Counted from the first letter of the stretch, positions 7,412 through 16,227 are shown. The stretch is DNA of 64,000 bases from Pseudomonas fluorescens HK44 (GCF_000217955.3 NZ_AFOY02000017.1:62001-126000); one strand, 5' to 3'. Notes: generated from the sequence alone by a model not told the origin. Numbers and translations are program-made.

Positions 7412-9714
7412 CCCCGGTCCTCCGGTGGATAGGGTGAGTCTTCGAGCCGCGGGTTCGTTGCGCCGGGGAAGGTCGGTGGCACGATGCTGCCGGCCATCAG
7501 CAACGCCGCTGCCTGCTGGCTGCTGACGGCTTTGCTGAAGTAATAGCCCTGGGCGTTCATTGGCGAGCCGGTGGAGATCAGCGAGCTGCGCTGTTCCTGG
7601 GTCTCGACGCCCTCGGCAATAATGCCGATGCCCACTTCGCGGGCAAAATTGATGATCGCGCGCAGGGTTGTGGCGCTGGCGGGATCGCGGGTCGCGGTGT
7701 CGATGAAAGCCTGGGCAAGTTTGAGGTGATTGACCCGATAGGTCTTGAGGTAGTCGAACGAGGAGTACTCGGTGCCGAAGTCATCGATGGCTATTTTCAC
7801 CCCTAGCTCACGTAAGCGGGGCAGCACATCGTTATGGGTCCACTTGGTTTGTGCCAGCGTCGCTTCGGTAACGTCGAAGCGCAGGTCCCAGGGGCAGAGG
7901 TTCCACAGGGCTGTGGTGCGCAGCACGTCGTAGATCAGGTCAGGACCGCTCTTGAGCTGGGCCAGCGAAAGCTTGATCGCAATCACCGGGGGCGCCATGC
8001 CTTCGTCGCGCCACTGACGCATTTGCTGGCAAGCGCGATCCAGCAACCAGTGCCCAAGCGCGATGATCACGCCGGTTTTTTCCGCTGCGGGAAGAAACAT
8101 CTCGGGCTCCAGCATTCCTCGTTCTGGATGACTCCAGCGAACCTGGGCTTCCATGCCGAGGATCTTCCCGGTGCTCAGGTCGACTTCGGGCAAGTAATGC
8201 AGTTCAAGCTGGTTTTGCTCGATGGCTTGTTTCAAATCCTTGGCAATCGACACCCGGTCGAGTACTTCCTGATTGATTTCCTTGGAGTGGAAGTGGTACT
8301 GGTTGCGGCCTTTTTCCTTGGAGCGGTACAGCGCCATGTCGGCTTGAGCCAACAGACTCTCGGCACTCAAGCTGGTACTGGAGTAAGTGCTGATGCCAAT
8401 GCTGACCGAAACCCGCACGTTGTTGCCGTCGAGTGTGTAGGGCCGCACCAGCTCATCGCGGACCTTGCCCGCCAGGGCCGCCGACTGTGTCGGGTCGCCG
8501 GCGTCGAGCTGCACGATGACAAACTCGTCACCACCAAGACGCGCCACAATGTCGTTTTCGCGGACACAGGCCTTGATGCGTCGGGCAACGTCCTGCAACA
8601 GCAAATCCCCGATGGGATGGCCAAGGGTGTCGTTGATGCGTTTGAAATGATCGAGGTCCAGGTAAAACACGGCGAATGTTGCCGCCCCCCGACGCGCGGC
8701 AGCGAATGCCTGGTGCAGACGTTCGAGAAGCGTCGCGCGGTTGGCCAGCCCGGTCAGCCCGTCGGTACGTGCCAACAGGGCGATTTTCTCTTCGGCCAGC
8801 TTGCGTTCAGTGATGTCGATGATGATGCCTTCGACCTCCAGCAGGCGTCCGTCCTGGTTACGCACCGGCACGTAGCGGTTTTCGACCCAGCGCCAGTCGC
8901 CGGTGCCGGTGCGCAGACGAAACTCGATGGATGCCCCGGCAGCGTCCCTGCCAAGTATCCGCGCCATGGCGTTGTCGACCTTGCCCTGGTCCTCGGGATG
9001 AATCAGCTCCTGAGCCCAGTTTGCGGAGGCCACCAATTGCGCTGCCACGTGACCGAATTTGGTGATGTTGTGGGAGATGTACATCAAGGGGAACGAGGGT
9101 TCGCCGCGCAGCCGGTACAAAATGGTCGGGCTGTTCTGCACGATGATATTGGCGTCGGACAGCTCGCGGGTTCGCTCTTCGACCGCCTGCTCCAGCAGGT
9201 TCATTTTTAATGCGGCTTCTTCGGTCATTTGCCATTTGACGGTCAGGGTGCTGGCCATCTGCCGGATTTCAATGGCATCGAAGGGTTTTTTCAGGATCAG
9301 CAGGCGATCGCCGAGTTCCAGCCGTTCGGCGATATCGTCCCAGGAATAGTCGGAATACGCGGTACACAACGCGACTTGCAGCTTTGGATCGACCTGCCAG
9401 AGCCGTTCGATGGTTTCCAGACCGTCCCAGCCGGGCGGCATGCGCATGTCGATAAAGGCCATCGCATACGGAAGGTCCTTGGCCAGAGCGGCTTCGACCT
9501 TGGCCAGGGCTTCCCGGCCCTGAAAGGCGCTGTCGAGTACAAACCCCGGGTCCGAAGCCACGACTTGCGTGCCGAACAGGGCCTCTTCGGCGCTGCTCAG
9601 CGCATCATCGTCGAGCGCGTGGGGGCTGAGGATCTTGGCAAAGTCCTGATGGATAGAGTCGGTGTCGTCGACGATCAGGATCCGCCGGTTTTTCTGCGCA
9701 AACGGTGTCTTCAT
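7408..9714 (-). CDS. Response regulator with PAS, GGDEF and degenerate EAL domains (probable diguanylate cyclase)
   Basis: About 768 residues: receiver (RRILIVDD, IDMRMPPGWDG), PAS/PAC (about 190-310, ending VEGIIIDITERKLAEEKI), GGDEF, EAL. The cyclase is intact: RLGGDEF with RxxD inhibitory site REND five residues before. The EAL domain has lost key residues: MEAQVRW replaces EAL, FDVTEATL replaces LEITES, FGTEYSS replaces FGTGYSS, and LKLAQAF replaces LKIDQSF. It is thus probably a cyclase only. The start at 9714 matches the paralogue's start; an in-frame ATG at 9765 has AGGAAGGG directly before it and cannot be excluded. First gene of the operon. Confidence 0.88.
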   Translation of the reverse strand: MKTPFAQKNRRILIVDDTDSIHQDFAKILSPHALDDDALSSAEEALFGTQVVASDPGFVLDSAFQGREALAKVEAALAKDLPYAMAFIDMRMPPGWDGLETIERLWQVDPKLQVALCTAYSDYSWDDIAERLELGDRLLILKKPFDAIEIRQMASTLTVKWQMTEEAALKMNLLEQAVEERTRELSDANIIVQNSPTILYRLRGEPSFPLMYISHNITKFGHVAAQLVASANWAQELIHPEDQGKVDNAMARILGRDAAGASIEFRLRTGTGDWRWVENRYVPVRNQDGRLLEVEGIIIDITERKLAEEKIALLARTDGLTGLANRATLLERLHQAFAAARRGAATFAVFYLDLDHFKRINDTLGHPIGDLLLQDVARRIKACVRENDIVARLGGDEFVIVQLDAGDPTQSAALAGKVRDELVRPYTLDGNNVRVSVSIGISTYSSTSLSAESLLAQADMALYRSKEKGRNQYHFHSKEINQEVLDRVSIAKDLKQAIEQNQLELHYLPEVDLSTGKILGMEAQVRWSHPERGMLEPEMFLPAAEKTGVIIALGHWLLDRACQQMRQWRDEGMAPPVIAIKLSLAQLKSGPDLIYDVLRTTALWNLCPWDLRFDVTEATLAQTKWTHNDVLPRLRELGVKIAIDDFGTEYSSFDYLKTYRVNHLKLAQAFIDTATRDPASATTLRAIINFAREVGIGIIAEGVETQEQRSSLISTGSPMNAQGYYFSKAVSSQQAAALLMAGSIVPPTFPGATNPRLEDSPYPPEDRG

Positions 9715-9856
9715 TGCAATGCACCGTTGCAAATGAGCCCTCGCAGCGTTGTGTTCATACGGCATCCCTTCCTGATCGCAGTGTGCTATGGGCGCGGATA
9801 TTGGATCCAGGTGCCCAGAGCATAGTCTGCGACTGTCGAGTTCGCCGCCTGCTGTG

Positions 9857-9872
9857 TGGCAAATCTATTGCG
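9857..9872 (+). promoter_or_regulatory. Sigma-54 promoter for the degenerate HD-GYP response regulator
   Basis: TGGCAAATCTATTGCG has GG and GC doublets exactly 12 bases apart and matches the -24/-12 consensus TGGCACG-N4-TTGCA well, including the full TTGC. Predicted start of transcription is near 9883, leaving a leader of about 95 bases before the ATG at 9978. Confidence 0.6.
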
Positions 9873-9910
9873 AACTGTGCTGAAAAACCGTCTAGCCTGT
9901 AGTTCAGGCC

Positions 9911-9936
9911 CATGGAGGAAGGGGAATTCCCTTGGG
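9911..9936 (+). promoter_or_regulatory. GGA-rich leader segment, possible RsmA/CsrA target
   Basis: Three GGA triplets lie within 12 bases (9914, 9917, 9923), the last in a small hairpin (AAGGG / CCCTT). Post-transcriptional repression by Rsm proteins is common for c-di-GMP genes in Pseudomonas. This is a weak, motif-only suggestion. Confidence 0.25.
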
Positions 9937-9977
9937 TGCTCACAATACGACTGGCCTGTTTCAGCTGAGGTAATGCC

Positions 9978-11312
9978 ATGGATGAGCTGCTTAAACCCCG
10001 AGTGTTACTGGTTGATGACGAAGAATCGATCCTCAATAGCCTGCGCCGGCTGTTGCGCGGTCAACCCTATGAAGTGCTGCTGGCCGCAAGCGGCGCCCAG
10101 GCGCTGGAGATCATGGCGCAGCAACCGGTTGATCTGGTGATGACCGACGCACGCATGCCCAACATGGACGGTGCGACCCTGCTGACGCACATCCACGAGC
10201 GCTATCCCGATACCGTGCGCATCCTGCTGACCGGGTATGCCGACCTGTCGATGATCATCAAGGCGATCAACGAGGGGCAGATTCACCGTTACATCAGCAA
10301 ACCCTGGAACGACGAGGAAATGCTGCTGACGTTGCGTCAGTCGCTGGCGTATCAACGCTCCGAGCGCGAGCGGCTGCGTCTGGTGCAGTTGACGTGGGAT
10401 CAGAACGAGGAGTTGAAGCGGCTCAACGTGTCCCTGGAAAAACGTGTGGCAGCGCGTACCGCGGAGCTGCAGCAGACCGCCGACATGCTCGATCTGGCCT
10501 TTGAAGAACTCAAGCACAGCTATGTTACCGGCACCGAAGTGTTTTCGCTGCTGGCCAATCTGCGTCTGCCACCGGCCAAGCAAACCAACCGGCAAATCAT
10601 CGATCTGGTGCGTATCTACTGCCAGACCCATGGGCTGGATGAGGCCAGCAGCCGAGACCTGACCATGGCGGCGGCGCTTTACAACATCGGCAAGCTGAGC
10701 TGGACCGACAGCATGATGACGGCCCCTTCGGACCTGTTGCATCACGCCGAACGGGAGTTGTATCGCGGATATCCGAAACAGAGCGAGTCGCTGTTGATGA
10801 CGCTTGAGCCTATGAAGGATGCCGCACGCCTGATCCTGCACCATCAGGAACGCTGGGACGGCAGCGGGTTTCCCGATCGCCTCAAGGGGGAGGCAATCCC
10901 TTTGGGTTCGCGCCTGCTGAAGCTGGCCGTGGACTTTATCGAATTACAGCGCGGGCTGATTCTTGAGCGAAACATGAACAGCGATGAAGCGCTGCTGTTC
11001 ATCCGCAAATACACCGGGCGTCTCTACGACCCGGAATTGGTGGAGGACTTCGTTCAGGTCTGCGCTACGTACCAGCGTGATATCACCCTCGGCGATCCGA
11101 CGGTCAAGGTGCTGAGCACCCGCGATCTGGCGGCCGGGATGGTGCTGGCGCGCAACCTCAATGCCGACAACGGCATGCTGCTGCTCAATGCCGGCAAGGT
11201 GCTCAATGGCCCGCTGGTGGAAAAACTCATCGCTTTCGAAGCCATGGAGGGCGCCAGGTACAGTGTATTTGTCCATGTGCCCGAGGAACCTGAAACAGCT
11301 ATCTCCGCGTAG
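9978..11312 (+). CDS. Response regulator with degenerate HD-GYP-type output domain
   Basis: A protein of 444 residues. The receiver covers 8-125 (LVDDEESI, phospho-acceptor Asp in MTDARMPNMDG, LLTGYAD, ISKPW), followed by a coiled coil (LEKRVAARTAELQQ) and an HD-GYP-like domain (about 185-345). The GYP region is kept as HHQERWDGSGFPDRLKGE, but the metal-binding HD pair is replaced by YN (AALYNIGKLSW). Phosphodiesterase activity is therefore doubtful. An extra C-terminal segment of about 80 residues (LSTRDLAAGMVLARNL) resembles the tail seen in many RpfG-like regulators. The start has GCTGAGG eight bases upstream. It is divergent from the GGDEF-EAL operon. Confidence 0.88.
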   Translation: MDELLKPRVLLVDDEESILNSLRRLLRGQPYEVLLAASGAQALEIMAQQPVDLVMTDARMPNMDGATLLTHIHERYPDTVRILLTGYADLSMIIKAINEGQIHRYISKPWNDEEMLLTLRQSLAYQRSERERLRLVQLTWDQNEELKRLNVSLEKRVAARTAELQQTADMLDLAFEELKHSYVTGTEVFSLLANLRLPPAKQTNRQIIDLVRIYCQTHGLDEASSRDLTMAAALYNIGKLSWTDSMMTAPSDLLHHAERELYRGYPKQSESLLMTLEPMKDAARLILHHQERWDGSGFPDRLKGEAIPLGSRLLKLAVDFIELQRGLILERNMNSDEALLFIRKYTGRLYDPELVEDFVQVCATYQRDITLGDPTVKVLSTRDLAAGMVLARNLNADNGMLLLNAGKVLNGPLVEKLIAFEAMEGARYSVFVHVPEEPETAISA

Positions 11313-11323
11313 GCGCTGGCGAA

Positions 11324-11373
11324 GCCTGCGATCTTTTGATCTGTGTAATGAAAAGATCGCAGCCGGCGGCAGC
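11324..11373. repeat. Degenerate inverted repeat of REP type
   Basis: GCCTGCGATCTTTT (11324-11337) pairs with AAAAGATCGCAGCC (11351-11364) with one mismatch, and is followed by GGCGGCAGCTCC, a string common in Pseudomonas intergenic repeats. It could also act as the terminator of the preceding regulator gene. Confidence 0.55.
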
Positions 11374-11461
11374 TCCTTGCGCGGCGCTGGTTTTTTCGAG
11401 GTGACGCAGAACCTGCACTCATGTGATCCTTGGCTCTTTTGTCCAAGGCCATCGTTGATCC

Positions 11462-11896
11462 ATGACGCTTTCATCCCCTGTTTCACCGCGCATTATCCAC
11501 ATTGCCGCTGCCTTGCTGATCGGCCCGGACGGCCGAACCCTGCTGGTACGCAAGCGCGGGACCCAGGCCTTCATGCAGCCGGGCGGCAAGGTCGAGGCCT
11601 GTGAGCAACCGGTCGATGCGCTGGCCCGCGAGCTGGAAGAAGAACTGGGTTTGGTCATCGACACCACTCAAGCGAGCTATCTGGGCAAATTTTCTGCGCC
11701 CGCCGCCAATGAACCGGGGTGTGTGGTCGACGCCGAGATTTTTCAGCTGGATATCCAGCAACAGGTCACCCCGGCAGCAGAGATCGAAGAAGTGTTGTGG
11801 GTTGATCCGCACAATGTCGTTGATCTCATCCTGGCGCCATTGACACGGGACCTGATCCTGCCGTTTTATCGAACCTCCCTGACGGCTCCGGCCTGA
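11462..11896 (+). CDS. Nudix hydrolase
   Basis: A protein of 144 residues with a complete Nudix box, GGKVEACEQPVDALARELEE followed by ELGL (fits GX5EX7REUXEEXGU). Nudix enzymes hydrolyse nucleoside diphosphates linked to another moiety, using Mg2+ or Mn2+. The short length and IIHIAAALLIGPDGRTLLV start suggest a MutT/ADP-ribose-type house-cleaning enzyme; the substrate cannot be read from sequence. The ATG at 11462 gives a normal Nudix N-terminus. It is followed by the remnant of a LysE exporter gene. Confidence 0.88.
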   Translation: MTLSSPVSPRIIHIAAALLIGPDGRTLLVRKRGTQAFMQPGGKVEACEQPVDALARELEEELGLVIDTTQASYLGKFSAPAANEPGCVVDAEIFQLDIQQQVTPAAEIEEVLWVDPHNVVDLILAPLTRDLILPFYRTSLTAPA

Positions 11897-11920
11897 CTGC
11901 TCAATGACAAGGACTGCGTC

Positions 11921-12007
11921 ATGATTCCAACCCACGATCTGTTGATTTTTGCGGCGGCCTCGCTGCTGCTGGTGCTGGTGGTGACACCGGGCCGGCGCAT
12001 GGCCTGA
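11921..12007 (+). pseudogene. Remnant of a LysE/RhtB-family exporter gene
   Basis: A 28-codon open frame reads MIPTHDLLIFAAASLLLVLV and then VTPGRRMA before a stop. LysE-family exporters begin with almost the same string, ending LTPGPNMIYLISRS, and are about 210 residues long. Here the reading frame departs from the family at the TPG motif and only the first membrane segment remains; the GNAT gene starts six bases later. A deletion that removed the body of the exporter is the simplest explanation. A small functional membrane peptide is not excluded. Confidence 0.65.
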
Positions 12008-12012
12008 AGCAC

Positions 12013-12516
12013 ATGGCAATCCAACGACTCGATGCCAGCCATGCACTCGCTTACCGGGCGCTGATGCTTGAGGCCTATGACCGTCACCCGCAGGCGTTCA
12101 CGTCGAGTGTCCGCGAGCGTGCGGTAATGCCATTGAGCTGGTGGGAGTCACGCTTGACCAGCCCGCTGGATGTGCTGTTCGGCGCATTTGAAGACGGCGA
12201 ACTGGTGGGTATTGTCGGCCTGGCCTTCGAGGCACGGGAAAAAGCCCGGCACAAGTCAACGCTGTTTGGCCTGTATGTGTCGGACACGGCCAGACAGCGC
12301 GGGCTCGGCTACCAACTGGTTGAGGCGCTGTTCACTGAGGCTCGGGGGCGGCCGGGGTTGAAACTGATTCAATTGACCGTCACCGCGGGCAATGACGCCG
12401 CATTGGCGTTGTATCTGCGTTGCGGTTTCGTGCAGTTCGGGCTCGAACCGTTGGCGGTGCGGGTTGGCGAAGAGTACTTCGACAAGATCCACATGTGGCG
12501 CGAAGTCCCGGCCTGA
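12013..12516 (+). CDS. GNAT family N-acetyltransferase
   Basis: A protein of 167 residues with the GNAT acetyl-CoA motif A (LFGLYVSDTARQRGLGYQLV) near residues 75-95 and motif B (LQLTVTAGN-like LIQLTVTAGNDAALALYLRC) near 116-135, then GFVQFGLEP. It transfers an acetyl group from acetyl-CoA to an amine; the acceptor is unknown. It starts immediately after the LysE remnant, so it may have been placed here by the deletion. Confidence 0.88.
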   Translation: MAIQRLDASHALAYRALMLEAYDRHPQAFTSSVRERAVMPLSWWESRLTSPLDVLFGAFEDGELVGIVGLAFEAREKARHKSTLFGLYVSDTARQRGLGYQLVEALFTEARGRPGLKLIQLTVTAGNDAALALYLRCGFVQFGLEPLAVRVGEEYFDKIHMWREVPA

Positions 12517-12519
12517 CGC

Positions 12520-12653
12520 TGTGGCGAGGGAGCTTGCTCCCGCTGGGCTGCGCAGCAGCCCCAAGGTCTGCCACCACGCTCTTTCAGGTTTACCGCGTTC
12601 GCTGACTTTACGACGGCTTCGCCGCCGAGCGCGAGCAAGCTCGCTCACCACAG
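12520..12653. repeat. REP doublet (GTGGCGAGGGAGC type)
   Basis: The left element GTGGCGAGGGAGCTTGCTCC begins at 12521 and an inverted, diverged copy (GCGAGCAAGCTCGCTCACCAC) ends at 12653. The arms face each other, the layout of a REPIN. It lies between two convergent genes. Confidence 0.8.
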
Positions 12654-12665
12654 GTGTGATCTCTG

Positions 12666-13595
12666 TCAGCGCACCGCGCTAACCCCATCCAGGGTCGAGA
12701 ACGAGGTGTCCTTGGCCGTCAGCAGAAAGTCGCGCATGTACGGCGCGTCGAGCATGTCGGCGCGGATCCCGGCGTATAGCGTGGCAAACAAACCTTTCTC
12801 ACCGAGCCGCTTGGCCTTCACATAACCCCGTGAGCTGTATTCATGCAGCGCCCAATGCGGCATGCCGCAGACGCCACGACCGCTGGCCACCAGTTGCATC
12901 ATCATCACCGTCAGCTCTGAGGTGCGTACTTGTGCCGGTTCGATATCGGCCGGCTCCAGGAAGCGGGTGAAGATGTCCAGTCGATCGCGTTCCACCGGGT
13001 AGGTGATCAGGGTTTCGCTGAGCAAATCTTCCGGGACGATGTACGGCTTGTTCGCCAACCGATGCTGATTGGCCACCGCGAGCATCGCTTCGTAGGTGAA
13101 CAACGGCACGTAGGTGATCCCGGCCAGCTCCAGCGGGTCGGACGTTACCACCAGGTCCAGGTCACCACGGGCCAGGGCCGGCAACGGGGCGAAAGAGAAA
13201 CCCGACGCCAGGTCCAGCTCGACTTCCGGCCAGGCGTCACGGAACTGGTCGATGGTCGGCATCAGCCACTGAAAGCAGCTGTGGCATTCGATGGCCATGT
13301 GCAGTCGTCCGGCGGTGCCACCGGCCAATCGTGCGATGTCGCGCTCGGCACCGCGCAGCAGCGGCAGGGTCGCATCGGCCAGTTGCAGCAGGCGCAGGCC
13401 GGCGCTGGTGAAACGCACCGGTTTGGTTTTGCGCACGAACAGCGGCATGCCCATGCGCTCTTCCAGCTCTTTGAACTGGTGGGACAGGGCGGACTGGGTC
13501 AGGTGCAGCCGGTCGGCGGCTTCGACCAGGCTGTCGGCCTCGCGCAAGGCGTGCAGGGTCTTCAGGTGACGGATTTCAAGCACCGGGGGCTCCAT
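12666..13595 (-). CDS. metR: LysR-type regulator MetR
   Basis: A protein of 309 residues with a LysR winged helix at the N-terminus (LKTLHALREADSLVEAADRL, LTQSALSHQFKELEERMG) and a substrate-binding domain to the end. MetR uses homocysteine as co-inducer and activates metE. Divergence from metE, separated by 97 bases, together with the characteristic N-terminus (MEPPVLEIRHLKTLHALREA) makes the assignment firm. Confidence 0.93.
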   Translation of the reverse strand: MEPPVLEIRHLKTLHALREADSLVEAADRLHLTQSALSHQFKELEERMGMPLFVRKTKPVRFTSAGLRLLQLADATLPLLRGAERDIARLAGGTAGRLHMAIECHSCFQWLMPTIDQFRDAWPEVELDLASGFSFAPLPALARGDLDLVVTSDPLELAGITYVPLFTYEAMLAVANQHRLANKPYIVPEDLLSETLITYPVERDRLDIFTRFLEPADIEPAQVRTSELTVMMMQLVASGRGVCGMPHWALHEYSSRGYVKAKRLGEKGLFATLYAGIRADMLDAPYMRDFLLTAKDTSFSTLDGVSAVR

Positions 13596-13625
13596 GAGTA
13601 AATTTTGTGATCAACACGAAAAGGT

Positions 13626-13638
13626 TGAGTTTGTCTCA
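13626..13638. promoter_or_regulatory. Possible MetR site in the metR-metE intergenic region
   Basis: TGAGTTTGTCTCA is an imperfect palindrome between the divergent genes, close to the TGAA-N5/6-TTCA form of MetR sites known from enterobacteria. Motif-only call. Confidence 0.35.
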
Positions 13639-13692
13639 TGTTGGGTTGGCTGTCGACAATAGGGCCATCTTTTACTTCGGAGCACATATGCC

Positions 13693-16005
13693 ATGGCCTT
13701 GGCCCACACACTCGGTTTCCCACGCATCGGCGCCGATCGCGAGCTGAAAAAAGCCCTCGAATCCTACTGGAAGGGCGACCTCGATCAGGCCGGGCTGAAA
13801 ATTGTCGGCCGTGAACTGCGGGCCAGACACTGGCAAGTGCAGAAAGACGCCGGTATCGACCTGCTGCCGGTGGGCGACTTCGCCTGGTACGACCAGGTGC
13901 TGACGCACTCACTGACCTTTGGCGTGATCCCCGAGCGCTTCGACAGCGCCAGGGATGCGCAGGGCCTGCCGACCCTCGACACCTTGTTCGCGATGGCCCG
14001 CGGCGCCAGCGCGAGGTGCTGCGGCGCTGAGCCTGCGAAGGCGCAATATGCGCAGGAACTGACCAAGTGGTTCGACACCAACTACCACTACCTGGTCCCG
14101 GAATTCAGCGCTGACCAGCCGTTCAAACTGAGCTGGGAGCAACTGTTCGACGAAGTCGACGAAGCCCATGCCCTCGGTCACCGCGTCAAGCCGGTGATCA
14201 TCGGCCCTTTGACTTACCTGTGGCTGGGCAAAACCAAAGGTAACGACTTCGACAAGCTTGATCTGCTTGAGCGCCTGCTGCCGCTGTACGGCGAAATCCT
14301 CAATCGCCTCAAGGCTCAAGGTGTGGAATGGGTGCAGATTGACGAACCGATCCTCACCCTCGACCTGCCGCAAGCCTGGAAAAACGCCTTCGAGCGCGCC
14401 TACCACATCCTTCAGTATTCGCCGCTGAAGAAACTCGTGGCCACCTACTTCAGTGGTCTGGAAGACAACCTCGGGCTGGCCGTGAGCCTGCCGGTGGACG
14501 GCCTGCACATCGATGCGGTACGAGCACCGGAACAACTGGGCCAGGTACTCGATCGTCTGCCGACTTACAAAGTGCTGTCGGTGGGCCTGGTCAACGGTCG
14601 CAATGTCTGGCGCTGCGAGCTGGAACAGGCACTGGCACAGCTGAAACCGGCGCAAGAGCGTTATGGCGACAACCTGTGGGTCAGCAGTTCGTGCTCGCTG
14701 CTGCACAGCCCGGTGGACCTGGACCGTGAAGACACACTCGACGCCGAGCTGAAGAGCTGGCTGGCGTTCGCCGTGCAAAAGTGCGGTGAAATCGCCGTGC
14801 TGCGTGATGCGCTCAACGATCCGCAAGCGCCGAAGGTCCAGGCTGCGCTGGCGCAGAGCCGTGCCGTGCAGGCCAGTCGTGCGCAGTCGCCACGCATCCA
14901 CAAAGCCGAGGTGCAGGCGCGCATCAGTGCCATTCGCGACGCGGACAGCCAGCGGCATTCAGTGTTTGCCAAGCGTATTGCGCTGCAACGTGCACGCCTG
15001 AAACTGCCGGCCTTCCCGACTACCACCATTGGCTCGTTTGCGCAGACCGCATCGATCCGTCTGGCGCGCCAGTCGTTCAAACAGGGCAAGCTTTCGGCCA
15101 ATGATTACACCGACGCGATGCACAGCGAAATCCGCCACGCGGTACACATCCAGGAACGTCTTGGCCTCGACGTGCTGGTGCACGGTGAAGCCGAGCGCAA
15201 CGACATGGTCGAGTACTTTGCCGAACAACTCGACGGCTACCTGTTTACCCGTTTTGGCTGGGTTCAGAGTTACGGTTCGCGTTGTGTGAAACCGGCGATC
15301 ATCTACGGTGACCTGAGCCGTCCGAAGGCCATGACCGTGGACTGGATCACCTACGCGCAGAGCCTGACCGACAAGGTCATCAAAGGCATGCTGACCGGTC
15401 CCGTGACGATGCTGATGTGGTCGTTCCCGCGTGAAGATGTGTCGCGCAAAGTCCAGGCGCAACAGCTGGCGCTGGCTCTGCGCGATGAAGTGGTCGACCT
15501 GGAACAGGCCGGGATCAAAATCATCCAGATCGACGAAGCGGCGTTCCGCGAAGGCTTGCCGCTGCGCCGGGCGCAATGGCAGGAATACCTGGATTGGGCA
15601 GTGCACGCGTTCCGCTTGAGCGCATCTGGCGTGCGCGATGAAACCCAGATCCACACCCACATGTGCTACAGCGAATTCAACGACGTGATCAAATCCATCG
15701 CCGCCATGGACGCTGATGTGATCACCATCGAGACCTCGCGTTCGGACATGCAATTGCTGGAAGCCTTCAAGGCCTTCGACTACCCGAACGACATCGGCCC
15801 GGGCGTCTACGACATCCACTCGCCACGGGTGCCGGACACGGCCGAGATGGTCAAGCTGATGAGCAAAGCCGTGCAGCGGATCCCGGCTGAACGGCTGTGG
15901 GTCAACCCGGACTGCGGCCTGAAAACCCGCGCCTGGCCGGAGACGGAAGCGGCGTTGGTGAATATGGTCGCCGCCGCGCGCCAACTGCGTAATCAACTGG
16001 CCTGA
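13693..16005 (+). CDS. metE: Cobalamin-independent methionine synthase MetE
   Basis: A protein of 770 residues, full length for MetE. It transfers a methyl group from 5-methyltetrahydropteroyltri-glutamate to homocysteine. The N-terminal barrel begins LGFPRIGADRELKKALESYW; the C-terminal catalytic barrel contains FPTTTIGSFAQT, the zinc ligand context QIHTHMCYSEFND, and the terminal Cys in WVNPDCGLKTR. The ATG at 13693 has GGAG ten bases upstream; an ATG at 13688 is out of frame. It is regulated by the divergent MetR. Confidence 0.97.
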   Translation: MALAHTLGFPRIGADRELKKALESYWKGDLDQAGLKIVGRELRARHWQVQKDAGIDLLPVGDFAWYDQVLTHSLTFGVIPERFDSARDAQGLPTLDTLFAMARGASARCCGAEPAKAQYAQELTKWFDTNYHYLVPEFSADQPFKLSWEQLFDEVDEAHALGHRVKPVIIGPLTYLWLGKTKGNDFDKLDLLERLLPLYGEILNRLKAQGVEWVQIDEPILTLDLPQAWKNAFERAYHILQYSPLKKLVATYFSGLEDNLGLAVSLPVDGLHIDAVRAPEQLGQVLDRLPTYKVLSVGLVNGRNVWRCELEQALAQLKPAQERYGDNLWVSSSCSLLHSPVDLDREDTLDAELKSWLAFAVQKCGEIAVLRDALNDPQAPKVQAALAQSRAVQASRAQSPRIHKAEVQARISAIRDADSQRHSVFAKRIALQRARLKLPAFPTTTIGSFAQTASIRLARQSFKQGKLSANDYTDAMHSEIRHAVHIQERLGLDVLVHGEAERNDMVEYFAEQLDGYLFTRFGWVQSYGSRCVKPAIIYGDLSRPKAMTVDWITYAQSLTDKVIKGMLTGPVTMLMWSFPREDVSRKVQAQQLALALRDEVVDLEQAGIKIIQIDEAAFREGLPLRRAQWQEYLDWAVHAFRLSASGVRDETQIHTHMCYSEFNDVIKSIAAMDADVITIETSRSDMQLLEAFKAFDYPNDIGPGVYDIHSPRVPDTAEMVKLMSKAVQRIPAERLWVNPDCGLKTRAWPETEAALVNMVAAARQLRNQLA

Positions 16006-16014
16006 CGGAGACTC

Positions 16015-16103
16015 GTAGGAGCAAAGCTTGCTCGCGATGCCGGCAACGCGGTTTGTCTGAAGGACAGCGTCATCGTTCATCGCGAGCAAGCTTTGCTCCT
16101 ACA
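16015..16103. repeat. REP doublet (GTAGGAGCAA type)
   Basis: GTAGGAGCAAAGCTTGCTCG (from 16015) and its inverted copy ending TTTGCTCCTAC at 16102 enclose about 45 bases. This is the second repeat class of the window, different from the GTGGCGAGGGAGC class. It lies just after metE and may end its transcript. Confidence 0.8.
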
Positions 16104-16227
16104 AATAGATTTCGACAACCGACCGTTGAGCACTCTTCATCAAACTGTCACGTAACTGTGGCAGCGCGCTTGAACAAACTTCATCAGACTCGCGTTCTAC
16201 TGGGGTTCTGCGTTTCGGTGTTTTTTC

